A program made the translations under genes and the position numbers. The notes beneath the pieces were generated by a model. That model worked only from the letters and a program-made list of their open reading frames with translations, made no database searches and had not been told where the DNA came from. This document shows, piece after piece, positions 35,903 through 48,000 of a stretch of DNA of 64,000 bases (its first letter is position 1; each line of letters starts with the position of its first letter). Source of the stretch: Diplosphaera chodatii (Eukaryota > Chlorophyta > Trebouxiophyceae > Prasiolales > Stichococcaceae); assembly GCA_032358165.1 (NCBI GenBank), contig JAALGY010000008.1:1116001-1180000 (forward strand). The letters run 5' to 3'.

Positions 35903-38811
35903 TCAGCATATGGACATGCAGAGCACCTGGGCCGCCTCCCGATCGGCTGCATAGGTGAAGTGCAGCCCGCAGTAGCACAGTACGCACAGCGTCCATGGCA
36001 CGATCGTCATGACCAGCAGCGCATCGCTGAGGGCGGCAGCATTCTCGGGATCATGACCTGTGCCTGCCGCTGCCGAGCCCTGTACAAAGGCACACGAGTC
36101 GCCATGAGTACATATCGACGATGCAGTCTACATGACAAGGACAGGTGTGCAGGAGCATGGCAGCACCGGCATGCCAGTACTCACCGTGAAGCCGAAGGCG
36201 TGCTGGGCAAGGTATCCGACGAGGGGCGCACCGCACGCCGCCAGCGCGCCCTCCAGCGACCGGTCAAAGGCGTATATCAGCGTCCGCAGATGCTGCACAG
36301 CGTGCACAGCTTCACTTGTTTGGAGGCAGCCGCATGCATCACTGCAATACATGCGTTGCAATGACCTTGCCAGCCCAGCAGCACACGGGCCCTGGCCGCA
36401 CCTCTGGCACCACCTCTGCAAACACAACCACATTGCACACGGGCCCGGGCCAGGAGGTCAGCAGCCCCATGGCCAGCAGCACGAGGCCGTACACCCAGGG
36501 CATGCCGCCTGCGCCTGTCTGTGGCAGCCCCTGCGTCGTATTGCAGACCAAGGTTTGGGCTCCAGCCTGCCCGGAGTGAGCAAGTACATAGCATAGCACA
36601 GTTGGAATGATTCCATACCGGACGCTGTAGGTGAGGACATGTAGTGTGCAGCCCTGCAGGTTGGTACCCTGAAGATGAGGAGGCAGAAGGGGATGCCGCT
36701 GGCGACGCTGAGCTGGCACAGCGCCACGCGGCCGTGCGCCAGGTACCGCCGCGCCGCCCAGTCACCCACAGCCCCGCCGATGACGCCGCCTGCACGGGGC
36801 ACCTCGGCAACCAAGTGTAAAACTTGGTTCCATTTCCAAAGTGCCTCCATCAGAGCTAGCACCACATGCACACATGCTTGATGCGCCAGCATGTGGAAGC
36901 GGGTCCGTTGAGCTATCGTGCAGGCAACCCAGGACAGTTGTGACCATGCAGGAAAGTACACAGGTCGCACCGAAGGCCTGGCCGACCAGGAAGGCCACTG
37001 TGATGCAGGAGGCAGCCAGGTCGGACATGCCCAGCAGCTGGAGGTACAAGGTCAAAAATGCGAGTGCATTCCCCGGGATGCACCCTGCAGGCAGCGTCAC
37101 ATATGAAGCGTCATTGTGGTCAAATTCTTGGTACACAATGCCATGGCATGACTGTCGAGGTGACAAGCAAAACAAGGGCACCGCTTGTAGTGATTCACTA
37201 GCTTTCCAAGACTACAGATTTACCTACAATGCCCTGGCTGGCTACAACGATGAAGGAGGGCACACTCACTACGCCCCTGGCATCACGCAGCAGCTCGTGG
37301 AGACTGCGAGGGGCGCCGGCTGCCGCGTCAGCCCGGCGTCGGCGCTTCAGCACAGTGCGGGGATCTTCGCCATAGTGCCAATACAGAATGCCTGCAACGT
37401 CATCAGCACAGCAGCATCCGGCAGCGCAGGAGGGGAGAAGCCTGCCAGTGCCTCTTGGTGCTGGCAGTGCACGCTACCTGACTGAGCTGGTGGTTCAGCT
37501 GTAGGCACACGCACCAATGACGAAGCTGATGATGGCGATGGTGATGAAGGCAGCACGCCAGCCCTCAAGCCCGAAATGATGCCGTCTCCCTGCACAACAG
37601 CGCAGCATCAATGGCTCGACACACGCGTGTCCCCTCGTGTTGGTGTCACACTGGTATATCTGGCATCTACGAAATCAACAGGCACGAATCAGCACCAAAT
37701 GCCCACCCATGTTCGTCGCGTACAGCGCCCCAAAGGCCCCGCCGAGCAACGAGGTCATCTGCAGCATCCCAAACGCTGTGCCTCTGTCGCCCTCAACGTG
37801 GAAATCTGCAGAATTAAACATCTAACGCTCCTCCGCTGCATGCACTTGATGTGCACATGACGCCAGTCATTCTGTGGATCCCAGCAGCAGGGCACCTCGC
37901 ACCTGCAATGGTGCTCTGCACGTTTGGCACGATCAAGGCAAGGCCAATGCCAGTCGTTGCCCAGAGCGAGAGGCTCAGCGCTGACACCGAGGTTGTGGTG
38001 CAGAACGCTGCTGCCATGACCGCCCACAAGATACAACCGATAGCTATCACCCACACCCTGTCAAAGAGATGCCCTGCATGTGCACAGCATGATCTCTTCA
38101 TTGCGACTGCAATTAGGTAAGTGCTCAACATATATAGTATCGATATCACAGCAGCAGCAGCAGCCGTCAGCAGCAATGACATGGCAAACCTGCAAGGCCG
38201 CCAAAAGGGCTTGCCAACGCTTGCATCAGGGCACGCGCCAGTGTGAGCTCTCCCAGGGCTGATGGTCCCGCACGGAAGCTGGCGCCCACGAAGCGATACA
38301 CCGCCGGCAGCATCTGCCTGCAGGCGCCATGGCATGTAGATGCTATCACTGACCACCCGCTGAAATGCAAGGTAGGCTGTGACTGCATCACACGACGTTG
38401 ACGAGGACATCATCAAGGCAAGATCGCACTCGTCCGTGCGCTCCATGACGACCGCCAGGTTGGCAAGCAGTGTGGTGCGCCGCCGTGCCCTGGCCCATGT
38501 GCCATCATGAAACGCTGCTTCCTCTGCTCCATCCTGCACATGAGCTGGCAGCGAAGGTCATGCACGAATCAGCTGACATGCAAGAAAGGCTCACATTTTA
38601 CGATGACATCACGATACAACAACGTGTCTCCTTGACATCTCCAAGCATTTGCCTTCTCTAGGAGACCGGCGGCCTCAATGTCCAGGGATGCCGCAGCGGA
38701 CAGGCGCCCGGCGTCCGGATCATGCCGGAGGTGACCATCGGGTGTACATGATCCGTGGTCTGAGTCAGTCTGAGTGGCGTTGTCCTCAACATTTGCATCT
38801 GGGCGCATCAT
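35903..38811 (-). CDS. Major facilitator superfamily transporter 2 (paralog of the gene at 18603-21805)
   Basis: Polytopic transporter; substrate unknown. ATG-ATG at 38811 starts an acidic leader (MMRPDANVEDNATQTDSDHG) with LLEKANAWR before the first splice. Exon 2 gives RRRTTLLANLAVVMERTDE, continued after an intron by QMLPAVYRFVGASFRAG and ALGELTLARALMQALASPFG (about 38300). Further blocks are RVWVIAIGCILWAVMAAAF (38060), ATTGIGLALIVPN (37950), NALAFLTLYLQLLGMSDLAA (37065), GGVIGGAVGDWAARRYLAHG (36790), LIYAFDRSLEGALAACGAPL (36270) and NAAALSDALLVMTIVPWTLC (36040). The end is HFTYAADREAAQVLCMSIC with the stop at 35905-35903. Block order, MERTDEQMLP motif and C-terminal HFTY-RD match transporter 1, which lies 14 kb away in opposite orientation. 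The dileucine tail of transporter 1 is absent here, which could mean different sorting. Confidence 0.82.
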
Positions 38812-39289
38812 GTTCGCATGGTACAGTCATGCGCATGCATGGCTGCGCCGTGCAGCAAGCAACTGTGCGGTTGCTTTGCAGTACTCCACACGCACAACAA
38901 GCTTTGCTTTGCAGTTTGAGTCTTCCTGTGGAGCTCGGGATGTGCATCACTGTTCGCGTTTCGAGACTCTTCGTCACATCCAATATGAAAATGGCTTGCC
39001 AGGCCATACACCAGCGCCCGTCCACTACGAGACCAGGTATGCGGCGACGAGCAACATCCGATGCACGCTCTGCAGCTGTCGAAATGCCTGCAAAGGGTCT
39101 GACGCATGATGACCTTCCTGTTATGTGCATCTGCACGTGGAGTCCCGGCCTCTGGGAACATGGCCATCATCTGGTGTGCACGCTGGGCCCGCATTCATAT
39201 ATGAACATCAGCACTCCTCTCCGCGATTGTTTGTGCAAGTCTGCACGTTCCTTTGCCCTGCGCCGCAAATCTTGCTGGTGGTTCACAGT
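38812..39289. other. Divergent intergenic region (MFS 2 / small membrane protein A)
   Basis: 478 bases between the minus-strand transporter start and the next plus-strand gene. Overlapping short ORFs occur on both strands without a family signature. Confidence 0.4.
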
Positions 39290-39945
39290 ATGGCGCGCTG
39301 GTGCAGGGAGGGAGCAGCACACGCCATGGAGACTGCAGGCTTCCACGGCAGGCAGCTGATAGGCACGTTCAGATCAGGCTACTACAACAGGCCGTGCACG
39401 CAGCGCTTCGCATGCGTTGGGACCATTGCCATTGCAGCGGGCGTGGTGCTGCTGTTTCTGGTGCTCTGTGCGCTCTACTGCATCTGCTGCCCCAGCTACT
39501 TCAGGTGCTGATACCAACTGCCTGGTGTATGGTCAGAGGCTGCGGGCAGATGCTGGCCGTGACGGTGTCGTGTTGCTGACATGCAAAGCAACTCCAAAAT
39601 GAGCATGTGCGCAACATGTTGCATGGGCATGCGAAGTGACAAGCAAAGGCGCTTTGCAGGGACTTTTACAGAAGCCATCGCACTCCGAAAGCAGGTCCCT
39701 TGACGCAGACGGCATCACAGACTCCCGTGCCGCAACAGCAGTATGGACCCGGCTGGATGCAGCCGCAGCCGCAGCCGCAGCCGCAGCCGCATCCGTACAT
39801 GACAGACATGCAGTCAAACGCGAACTGGCAGCAGGCAGTGCCCGCTGCCGGTGCAGACAGCAACATAGTTGCGGGCTGGCCCGTGGCTCAGACTGGTGAT
39901 CCCTTCAAGCTGCCGGGAGGACATGCTGGCCGTGCTTGCTTTTGA
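39290..39945 (+). CDS. Small single-pass membrane protein A with Pro-Gln tail
   Basis: Unrecognised family. ATG 39290 gives MARWCREGAAHAMETAGFHG, then TFRSGYYN and a Cys-flanked hydrophobic helix (VGTIAIAAGVVLLFLVLCAL) followed by a Cys cluster YCICCPSYF. The unspliced frame stops at 39511. A second open segment, 39700-39945, encodes a Pro/Gln-rich tail with five Pro-Gln repeats. A direct splice between the two does not keep phase, so either an unseen intermediate exon exists or the tail belongs elsewhere. The layout (short N-terminus with Tyr-Tyr, one membrane helix, Tyr/Pro/Gln-rich tail) matches the neighbour at 41180-42275, suggesting a tandem duplication. The shape recalls adaptor-type proteins with Cys-rich heads and PPxY-like tails, but no homology can be claimed. 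Confidence 0.45.
39760..39789 (+). repeat. (CAGCCG)5 hexanucleotide repeat
   Basis: Five perfect units in the tail of membrane protein A, read as Gln-Pro repeats. Unit-number variation would lengthen or shorten the tail without a frameshift. Confidence 0.85.
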
Positions 39946-41179
39946 GCTCCTCCAGCATGGGCCGGGACTAGCTCGTCCGTACATTCGCCAGAGCTGCTGC
40001 TGCACTAATGGACGTTGGCTGCTATGTCGACCGCCTGCGATCTGAGGACCACAAACTGCTGACCACCAGGACACACAATGTTCAGGTGATGGATCGGCTT
40101 GGCTATGTTAGTGCACTACTGACTGCTTGTGTTGATGATCAGCAGCAAAGGACCATGCTGCACTGTGCTCAGTTGTGCGAACGTGGCCTGTGCATGCAGA
40201 GACTGCGTGGAGCTTGGTTTGAGGCCCATACTGCGGTTGGGCCTGCTGGTCGTGGTATAACCCAAGTCCCGTTATGGAGGTGCACATTCATTTGGCCTGT
40301 CTAGCTAGGACACCGTAGAGTCTGGAATATGTGGAGCTTGCTCTCTTAGGCTAGCAGCCAACGGCCTGCTGCATAGCTTGTAAGTTTGTAAGTTGGTAAG
40401 TTGCAGATGTGTGCGATTCTGTATGATTGGCTGCTTGACGGTTTGCATTGACTGTCGATTGCTGTATATCTGTTCGGCAACATCTATCATCGGCTGGGTA
40501 GGGCGGCGCAGCACCTCCCTTGCCCTGGCCACTGCTTAAGAGTGTTCGTATCAGGATACTGGCTACGTCAGTGAAGAAAGGTTGCAACAGTGGGTGTCAC
40601 TAATGCGAGTCAAAGCTGTGCTCGTGGGCGAGCATCCGCAGCATATTGCAGACCTTGCAGAGGACATGTCCGGCTTCCAGCTGCCTGCAGCTTCCATGTG
40701 CTCTGCGGAGCACTCACCAACATGTTTCGTGCGCACAGGAGCGCTTGCGACCTGTTCGGCTGCGCACTGCCGTTGTAGCGGCCCGCAGTTACTTGAGGCA
40801 CTCAACCAAACTTTGGCTGAGCGCGTCAAGAGAGGACCAGAGTCAGGTAAAATCACAACCGCTGGGTCAGTTTCACTGCACCTGTTGCCAGTCAGCAGCA
40901 CGCGTCCGCTGCGTCTGGCGTGTACAGACACACACACACAAGCCGATCTGGCTGTACGTCTACGCCAGTTTTCATGCCTTGCCTGGGGTCCGCTTGCACA
41001 GCAGATGATCCAGTCAGCATGGCACGTTCCTTGTCTCAGCAGCGGGAAGCTACCGCCAGTGCACTCTAGCACCGGCAGTTTCACATCAAAACGACATGAA
41101 AGTCGTACACGGCGGTGTGGCCCCCAAAATCGTATGGCTCTGATGTCTGTGCGACCTCGTTGACGCGCAGGGCGCAGCA
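39946..41179. other. 1.2-kb region between the two small membrane protein genes
   Basis: Open frames on both strands overlap (40582-41163 plus; 40563-41465 minus) and cannot both be real. The plus-strand segment QLLEALNQTLAERVKRG near 40790 looks helical and could be an upstream exon of membrane protein B, but no convincing splice chain was found. Otherwise it is treated as promoter and UTR. Confidence 0.35.
40378..40401 (+). repeat. Three 8-bp units TTGTAAGT / TTGTAAGT / TGGTAAGT
   Basis: A short tandem repeat in the spacer. Each unit contains GTAAGT, the ideal 5' splice-site hexamer. Confidence 0.7.
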
Positions 41180-42275
41180 ATGGGCAGATCACTTCCGGAG
41201 CTGCAAACGCATTCCCGCAGCCTCCTCGGAGGCTACTACCAGTGAGGTTCTGATGGCTGCGGTGTTGGTCATCAAGATGTAGCACTGCACTCACACGTTT
41301 CATCAGAAAGGTGGTTGGAACAGGCGCAAGCTGATTGCAGGCCTGCTGTGTCCAGTGCTCTGATACTGTCATCCTGTTGGCTGCAGGAATGGCGTCTACT
41401 ACAACACCGGCTACTCGTGAGCTGCCTCCTCTCACTGTGCCTGCTACTGCCACCCAGGCTGCCATGCAGAATGTGCTCCAGGCGCATGAGCTGAGAGCGT
41501 GTGGCCAGTGCAGGTGCTACAACCGGGCAGGCTGCCTGGCAGGCGCGATCATCGGCGCTGTTGTGTTCGGACTGATAGCGGTGGCCCTGTTCGTGTGGCT
41601 GTTGCTGCGGCTCAAGCGGCAGCGGGCCGCGCAGCAGGCATACTACAACCAGCAGGTGCAGCTGGCTCCACCTGCTGTGTGCACTCTACAGTTCATGCAG
41701 TGGGTGCCCGTCTACAACAAACACCAGTACGTGGCAGAGGGGTGCCGCCACGGGCCAGGTGCATGCTCATGGTATCCACACTCTGCAATCCTCGCCCTCT
41801 AGTTGATCCTGATCACCTGGTCGCCGCAGAACCAGCAAGGATATGGCGCCAACACCACGGCGGCGCCACCATACCCGGGCTACACGAACCAATACGGCCA
41901 GCCGTACCCCCAGCAGCAGCAGCAGCCGTACCCGCAGCCTGGCTACGCCCCTCAGGCTGGCGCCGGCGCGGCCGGGCCCCCGCCCGCCAACATGACCGAC
42001 GCGCAGCGTGCTGAGTGGGAGGCCGAGCAGTATGCCAAGTGAGCCTGCACCACAACAGACGACTCAGTCTGACTGAGTCTGCAGCTGTCACTCCGATCGC
42101 GGATTGAAGCAAGGCCACGCCTACTGTGCTGCCCCGCAATAGTGTTTAACATTGCAGCTGAGTAGTGCATTTCTTCTGCAGGTATGGCGAGGCTGGCCTT
42201 GTGCAGGGCTACCCTGCAAACCCTGGCGGCCCATCCAATGGTGTTCAGATGACGCAGATCCCGCCCGGCAAGTGA
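41180..42275 (+). CDS. Small single-pass membrane protein B with Tyr/Pro/Gln tail
   Basis: Unrecognised family; paralog candidate of the gene at 39290. ATG 41180 gives MGRSLPELQTHSRSLLGGYY and a TGAGGT junction, then an exon with NGVYYNTGYS (41389). A Cys-containing lead-in (CYNRAGCLAG) precedes one membrane helix (AIIGAVVFGLIAVALFVWLL) and a basic stop-transfer RLKRQR (41542-41625). The exon ends YYNQQ at 41655 and the next begins NQQGYGANTTAAPPYPGYTN (41831), in phase. The tail continues with QPYPQQQQQPYPQPGYAP and a short acidic helix AQRAEWEAEQYAK. A last exon adds GEAGLVQGYPANPGG and ends at TGA 42273-42275. Topology: Cys-rich lumenal/extracellular head, cytosolic tail with PPYP-type motifs that could bind WW domains (inference). 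Confidence 0.6.
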
Positions 42276-42627
42276 ATGTTGTGATATGAGCGGCCGTAGT
42301 GAGGGCGTGCTACAAGGTATTCCCACATTGCAGCTACCGTACTGATGCTGCCAATTTCATCAGAAGCAGAGACTGGCACCGAGTCCAATTCTCGAAGTGA
42401 GAGCATGTTCTAGGCTATCCGTCTGTGTCAGGCACTGCGTTGGGTGAGAACCACCTGGTCGTCCTGTTTTCACATGTTGTAATTGTCTCAGCAACCTTGC
42501 CACTGGCAGTACTTCATCAAAGCACCCATTTCACTTCACTCGGTGTACAAAGGTCACTCTCAGGTACTTTACTGATGACGGCCATCCCGTGAAGCACGAC
42601 TGTCTTTGGCTGTGTTCTGCTTCGCAG
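42276..42627. other. Convergent 3' region between membrane protein B and RRP41
   Basis: 352 bases between facing stops, relatively AT-rich, no coding signal. Contains the plus-strand TGTAA at 42478. Confidence 0.5.
42478..42482 (+). terminator. Putative TGTAA poly(A) signal for membrane protein B
   Basis: TGTAA 203 bases past the stop codon, on the coding strand. Confidence 0.4.
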
Positions 42628-44091
42628 TCACTGTGCTCCGACATGTCTGCAGGCGGCCAGCTGCTGCACATGGCCCAGCAGCTCCTGCTTCAGCCACTGC
42701 CCCACCGCCTTGGTGCCATCTTGGGCCAGCTCCATCACCTGAAAGAGGCAATGCCCAGCGTCAGATACCACCGTTCAGCGTGACTGCACACATTGCAATT
42801 GCTGACACCAATCTGCCACTCAGGGTGAGCCTGAGGAATGGTGACTGGGTATATGTGGCTGGGACTGCTCCAGACAGCAAGCCGATCGCTGCGGCATGCA
42901 TGCGGGGCAGGCGCCAGCGGGCGCGGCCACAGAAGCTGCGGCCGCCACCACGACAATCCTCTTCGAAGGGTAACTAAGGCCAGCCTGAGACTTGCAACTC
43001 AGGCGTCCACTCTGTCCTTCAGTGGTGTGTGCATCCCCGCTTTGGTGCAGCTGACAACCTACACTTTTGCAAATGATAGCAACATCATTGCAACCGACTG
43101 TTCAGAGGTCAGGTCGGCTGAGGATGGCATCACGCACCGTCTCAAGCGTGTCCATGGGCAGCTTGTCGTCGAGCTGCAGCAGTGGGATGGCATCGAGGTT
43201 GATGTGGGCCGCCAATGTCAGTGTGGCGCCATCGCCTGCCTCCTCCAAATGGTTGAGATCCAGCAGCGGCGTCGACTCCAGGTACCCAACTGTGCAGGCC
43301 GCGATCATGTCCCGCAGCGGCACGCCTGCCACATCAGTGCAATCCCTTGGCAGGCGCTTGACTTCGGATTGCCCTGCCCATGCTCCAGCTGACATTTGGG
43401 CAGCTCGGCAGAACCTCCATGAAAGTTCATGGAAGGAAACTTGCCAACCTGCATGTGCCAGCGCCAGCATGGCGGCATTGATGCAGGCTGCCAGCACACT
43501 GCCCTCAGCAGCCAAGATGTGTACGAACACATCGACCTGCAGGAGCAACAGAGATCGTGATGTGAGTGCTGCCGGCTGAAGCATCTGTCACGGCTGCCTC
43601 ACGAGAGTTATGACATCTAACGCTGTCGCTACGCGGTGGTAGAGTAAGTTACCTGCGATCGAGGCAGCAGCTCCGTGATGATGGTCTGCTCCAGGGCACC
43701 CTTCAGAGCCCGGGCCGCCTCTGCAGCTCGGCGGTCGGTGCGGCCGGCCCGCCGTGCGGCAGCCCTGGCAAACGCCGCTGAGCCGACCTCGACGTTGACA
43801 ATCGCACGGTCGTGCTGTATGTCACCCCGGTTGCCAACCTCGTGCGGGCCATACACTGCTGCCACCACCTGTTGCATAGCACACATGGTGATCAACTGAC
43901 ATCCACACCAAGGCCATGTCCAACAGCCCTGACTCCATCAATCCAGGCAAAGTGCTCGCCTTCGTGTGGCCGATCTCGAAGCTAGCCGATCCGTTGGCAT
44001 TTGCGAGCGTTCCCAGCTCGCACTTGAGGCGGCGCAGCTCTTTGGGTCGGCGGCCGTCAATGCGCAGACCCTCGGGGTTGATGAACTCCAT
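42628..44091 (-). CDS. RRP41: Exosome complex component RRP41 (RNase PH-like ring subunit)
   Basis: Subunit of the six-member RNase PH-type ring of the RNA exosome, for 3'-5' RNA processing and decay in nucleus and cytosol. ATG 44091 opens MEFINPEGLRIDGRRPKELR, the hallmark RRP41 start. NANGSASFEIGHTKA and VVAAVYGPHEVGNRGDIQHD follow (43960-43830), then LEQTIITELLPRSQ (43690) and VDVFVHILAAEGSVLAACIN (43530). Next come VPLRDMIAACTVGYLESTPL (43330), LDLNHLEEAGDGATLTLAAH (43270) and LLQLDDKLPMDTLETVRDA (43175). The last exon is VMELAQDGTKAVGQWLKQEL, with the stop at 42630-42628. Length is near the usual 240 residues. The D-G-G-T-R phosphate-binding motif that plant RRP41 keeps reads EGSVL here, so phosphorolytic activity is doubtful. 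Confidence 0.9.
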
Positions 44092-45056
44092 ACAACAGCT
44101 TGAGTGTCGTCAGGACCGCGGCATCATCCTGACATCATTTGCACTGCCATCGTCTGGACTGTGGCCGTCAGGAGCCAGGCCTGTGCTGTTGTTGCTAGCT
44201 GGGACACGCCGCTAACACATCATGTTGATGATGAGCGTTGTGGGCCAGATAATGCCAACCACACCTACGTCATAGTATTTCTTTGCATGCGTGAGTTTCA
44301 CCCGCCGGTGTGACGATACGCATGCACAGAATGATGTAACACGCAAAACGGTGTCCACAGCAGATCTTACAATTACATATGTGGCGGTGCAGGTGATCCA
44401 CCAGACTTTGGTGTCTATTAGTTCAGGTGACTTGTAGATTGGACCGTGCCGTGGCTCAATCAGCAGGCTGCCGCCGCAGATCGCAGCGGTCTTGGCTCCG
44501 CTGAGTCAGCATGAGTCAACGCATACCTCACGTGTTCCGCACAACAAAGGATAGCTCGGTTGACAAATCACAACGCGCGACATGTGGGTGCATGTCTTAT
44601 CCCTCACTGATGAGCGTGTCAAGCGCCCTTGTGTAGGGTCCTGCAGCCGCACGTCCCCTTTCAGGCACCTCACGTGCTTGTCACCTGCAAAACACACCTA
44701 GTTGCCCACCCATGATGCTGCCGGAGGCACACAGCTGTCAGAACGCTGCGGCAAGGCCTAGCAGCTGCACCTGACACCGTCGCAAGAGGCCGTGCGATCG
44801 GTTCTACATTCGAATTTGACCTTGGTCTGCCCTCTCCACTTGTCTGCCCACCTGGCTGTCGCACCAACACTGCAGCAATTGCGCTCCTCAACCAGCAACA
44901 GGCTGGCACAGCGACAAAGCATCCGTGTCTGATCAGGTGGGACTGCCACGCAATCTCGGCATCGTTGCGGCTGCTGTTTGCAGCTGCGCATTTGCCCCAA
45001 GCTCCATGCCGACCCTTAAGCAAGCGCGTGGGGACCGTTGATGCTGCCATGCAGCA
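44092..45056. other. Divergent intergenic region (RRP41 / nodulin-like MFS)
   Basis: 965 bases. Minus-strand open frames (44506-44697 and 44670-45050) show no domain and no coherent splice chain. It probably contains both promoters. Confidence 0.4.
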
Positions 45057-48000
45057 ATGGGTGACGACCTGGCGACCAAGTTCTACTGGAGCAAGTGGCT
45101 TACTTTCAGCTTTGCAACACTGCTACAGCTCAGCTCCGGCCTTGGCTACACCTTCTCAATCTACTCCAACGACCTGAAGAAGCACTTCAAGTTCGTGCTG
45201 TCAGCACTTGCAGCAACGCTGTGTGTTGCTCGTGTGGTTGCATGCGACAATGTTGACTGCATGCCGCCATGTTGATCAGCTGTGTGATTGACGATGCGCA
45301 GCTGGGACCAGCAGCAGACAGCGGCAATTGGGACAGCATGCAACGTGGGCGGCTACTTTCCTCTTTTTGCTGGACTGTTTTACGACAGCATGAAGGCATA
45401 CGATTGGTGAGGCATCGACATGTCCGTCAAGCACCTTCTGAGGGCTATGCCACTTGAAGTTCAATGGTAAGCCGAGCCTGTGCAATGATTCCGCAGGCTG
45501 GGGCCAATGCTGACAGTGCTCATTGGTGTGGTGCTGCAATTTGGGGGCTACTATGGGCTGTGGGCAGCGGCAGTGGGCCACATCAACCCGCCGTACTGGG
45601 TGATGATCCTGCTGGCGGTCGCCGCGTGCAACGGCCAGGCGTGGTACGAAACCGCGGGCTTGGTCACCTCTGTTCGCAATTTCGAGACCGAGAGGTGGGT
45701 CACATGGGAGCTGTGGCATGCTGGTAGCTTGCGATCCACATGTGGCACGCCCGGCACCATATTGACCGGTTGCTGAGCAAGCCGCCGTCCCTGGTGCAGG
45801 GGCACAGTCATTGGCATCCTGAAAGCATTCCTGGGCCTGAGCGCCAGCGCCTACATCACCATTTATGTATCGTTCATTGAGCCAGACGCCATCAAGTTTC
45901 TGAAAATCCTTGCGCTCGCGCCAACGGCCGTCGCGCTGTTCTCCAGCCTCTTCATCAACTATGTGCCCTTCATCCAAGTTGAGCCGCATACAAAGGTGGG
46001 GTTTGCAGTCTGCAGAAGTAAATTGCAGTCGCGCATAAGAAGGCACCTGCACAGCTGCAGTCATGGGTCGGCTGTGACCTCAGGTACTGACTGGTTGCCA
46101 TGCTGTTTGCAGTCACATGCATTCCACATGATCTTCACAGCGGTCATCGCGCTGGCGTTCTACCAGACCGTCATTGCAATCGCACGGTCAGAGGCGCAGG
46201 ACATCAACTTCTGGACGGTGCGTCGCTGGGGCTGAAGCTTTTGCACATCACTGGAGGGCAACCCCGGATCACCTCCTGCTGAAGAGAATGCTCTTGATCT
46301 GTGGATAAGGCCTGCCTGTACGGATGCAGGGCGTGCTGATGACATCGGCGGTGGCGGTGCTGATGCTGCCAGTCATGGCCATCCCGTTCATCTTTGGCGG
46401 CCCACGTGCCACTCAGCTGCAGATCAGCAAGAACACGCCACGCAAGGTGTTCCCCTTGTGACCTCACGGCTGCGCTTGCATTTTGGATGTGGCACTGACT
46501 GGCCCAGCATGAGCATTTGATATTCATCAGATGTGATGCTATTGCAGGGGCCCATGCCATCCATTGCAGCCCGTGCTGAGTCTGAGCTCAACTTGCCGCT
46601 CCTGGAGCAGCAGCAGCAACAGCAACGGCAGAGCCGGGATGTGCAGGTGTGCCAGTGATGCTGATCATGTGCGTGTCACCTTGACCGCGCAGCGTTTCAG
46701 TGCCACGTCATGCGAGTACGCTTCTGATGGCATACATACAGCACAGTTGACTGACAGCACTGGCTCCTCTGTTCTGCCATTTTGCATGCTTAGTTGTGAC
46801 TGGTGCGATGCTTGCAGCAGGGGCCGCGCAACCCGGTGGAGATGGGTCCGCTGCAGTGCCTGCGCTCAGTGGACTTTTGGATGCTGTTTGCCATAAACGG
46901 CATATGCTCCGGGGCAGGCCTGACCCTGCTGAACAACGTGGGGCAGCAGGCGAGTGTGGCATGACAGTTTCGTGAACACACCACAGTCCGACTTTATGTC
47001 ACATGGCTCTACGCACCGCACTCAGTGGCATGAAGCAAGCTCAGTCCGCCGTGCAGCATGCTGTTTCTCACGCACACACCAGCCACACTTTGGCCGGCTT
47101 GCAATGGCCCACACTGACCGCAAAGTGTTTCAGGCTGTCGTGCTGCAGGTGATGGCGCTCGGCGATCGGCATGTGTCACAGTCGGGCTTCGTGTCCCTGT
47201 TCTCGGTCGCTAACTGCGTCTCGCGCCTACTGGCAGGGTCAGTCCCGCCAAGCTGATGAGCTAGAGCTGGTCCTTCTGACTGAGTACATGGCTTCAAGTG
47301 GCAGCTGTTGTGCATTTGTCCATCACAGCCTGGTGAGACGGCAAGCGGCTGCTTGCTGCTCTGTGAAAACACTTGCATGTCTGATTCCAACCATCTTTGC
47401 TCGCAGTGTCATCCCGGACCGGCTGATGAAGGTGTCGTCAGTGCCGCGGACGGCATCGATAGTCTTCCTGGCGGCGATGTCTGCCGCTGCAGCAGTCCTG
47501 AACGGCTTTGCTGATACGCAGCTGCTCAACCTCTCTTCGTTCCTGTCAGGCTTTGCCTTTGGCGGCATGCAGGCAAGCACGCCTTTGACAGGCCAGCTTG
47601 TTGGGTGCCACTACCTGTTTTCGCAGATGTTTCCCCGCAAAGCTGGCATGTGCTATGCACAAATGGCACTGAACCTCTGTTCCGATGCAGGGCATCACAC
47701 CAGCCATCACCAGCGAGCTGTTTGGGCTGCAAAACTTTGCGACCAACTATGCTATCATTCAGATGGGCCCAGCCCTTGGTACGCAGGGTTGTGCTGACTG
47801 CAACAATGCACACGGGTCCCCTGCTGTCCATACTACACTGAACTTCGGGTTGCCCTGCACGTCTTCAACAGTATGTGCTGCTGGCTCGACTTGGCATCCT
47901 TGACACTATGCAGGCAGTTATACAATGGCGACAGAGCTGGCAGCGGCGATGTACAACAGGGTGATGGCGCAGCAGCCCCACCACGGGAAGCACGGCGGGG

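Noticed and set aside
39760..39789. Possible CRISPR-like array
   Set aside because: It is a contiguous hexanucleotide microsatellite with no spacers, inside a coding exon of a eukaryote.
40563..41465. 300-codon minus-strand open frame
   Set aside because: It lies antisense to a plus-strand frame and to the first exons of membrane protein B. Its composition is irregular and no domain motif was seen.
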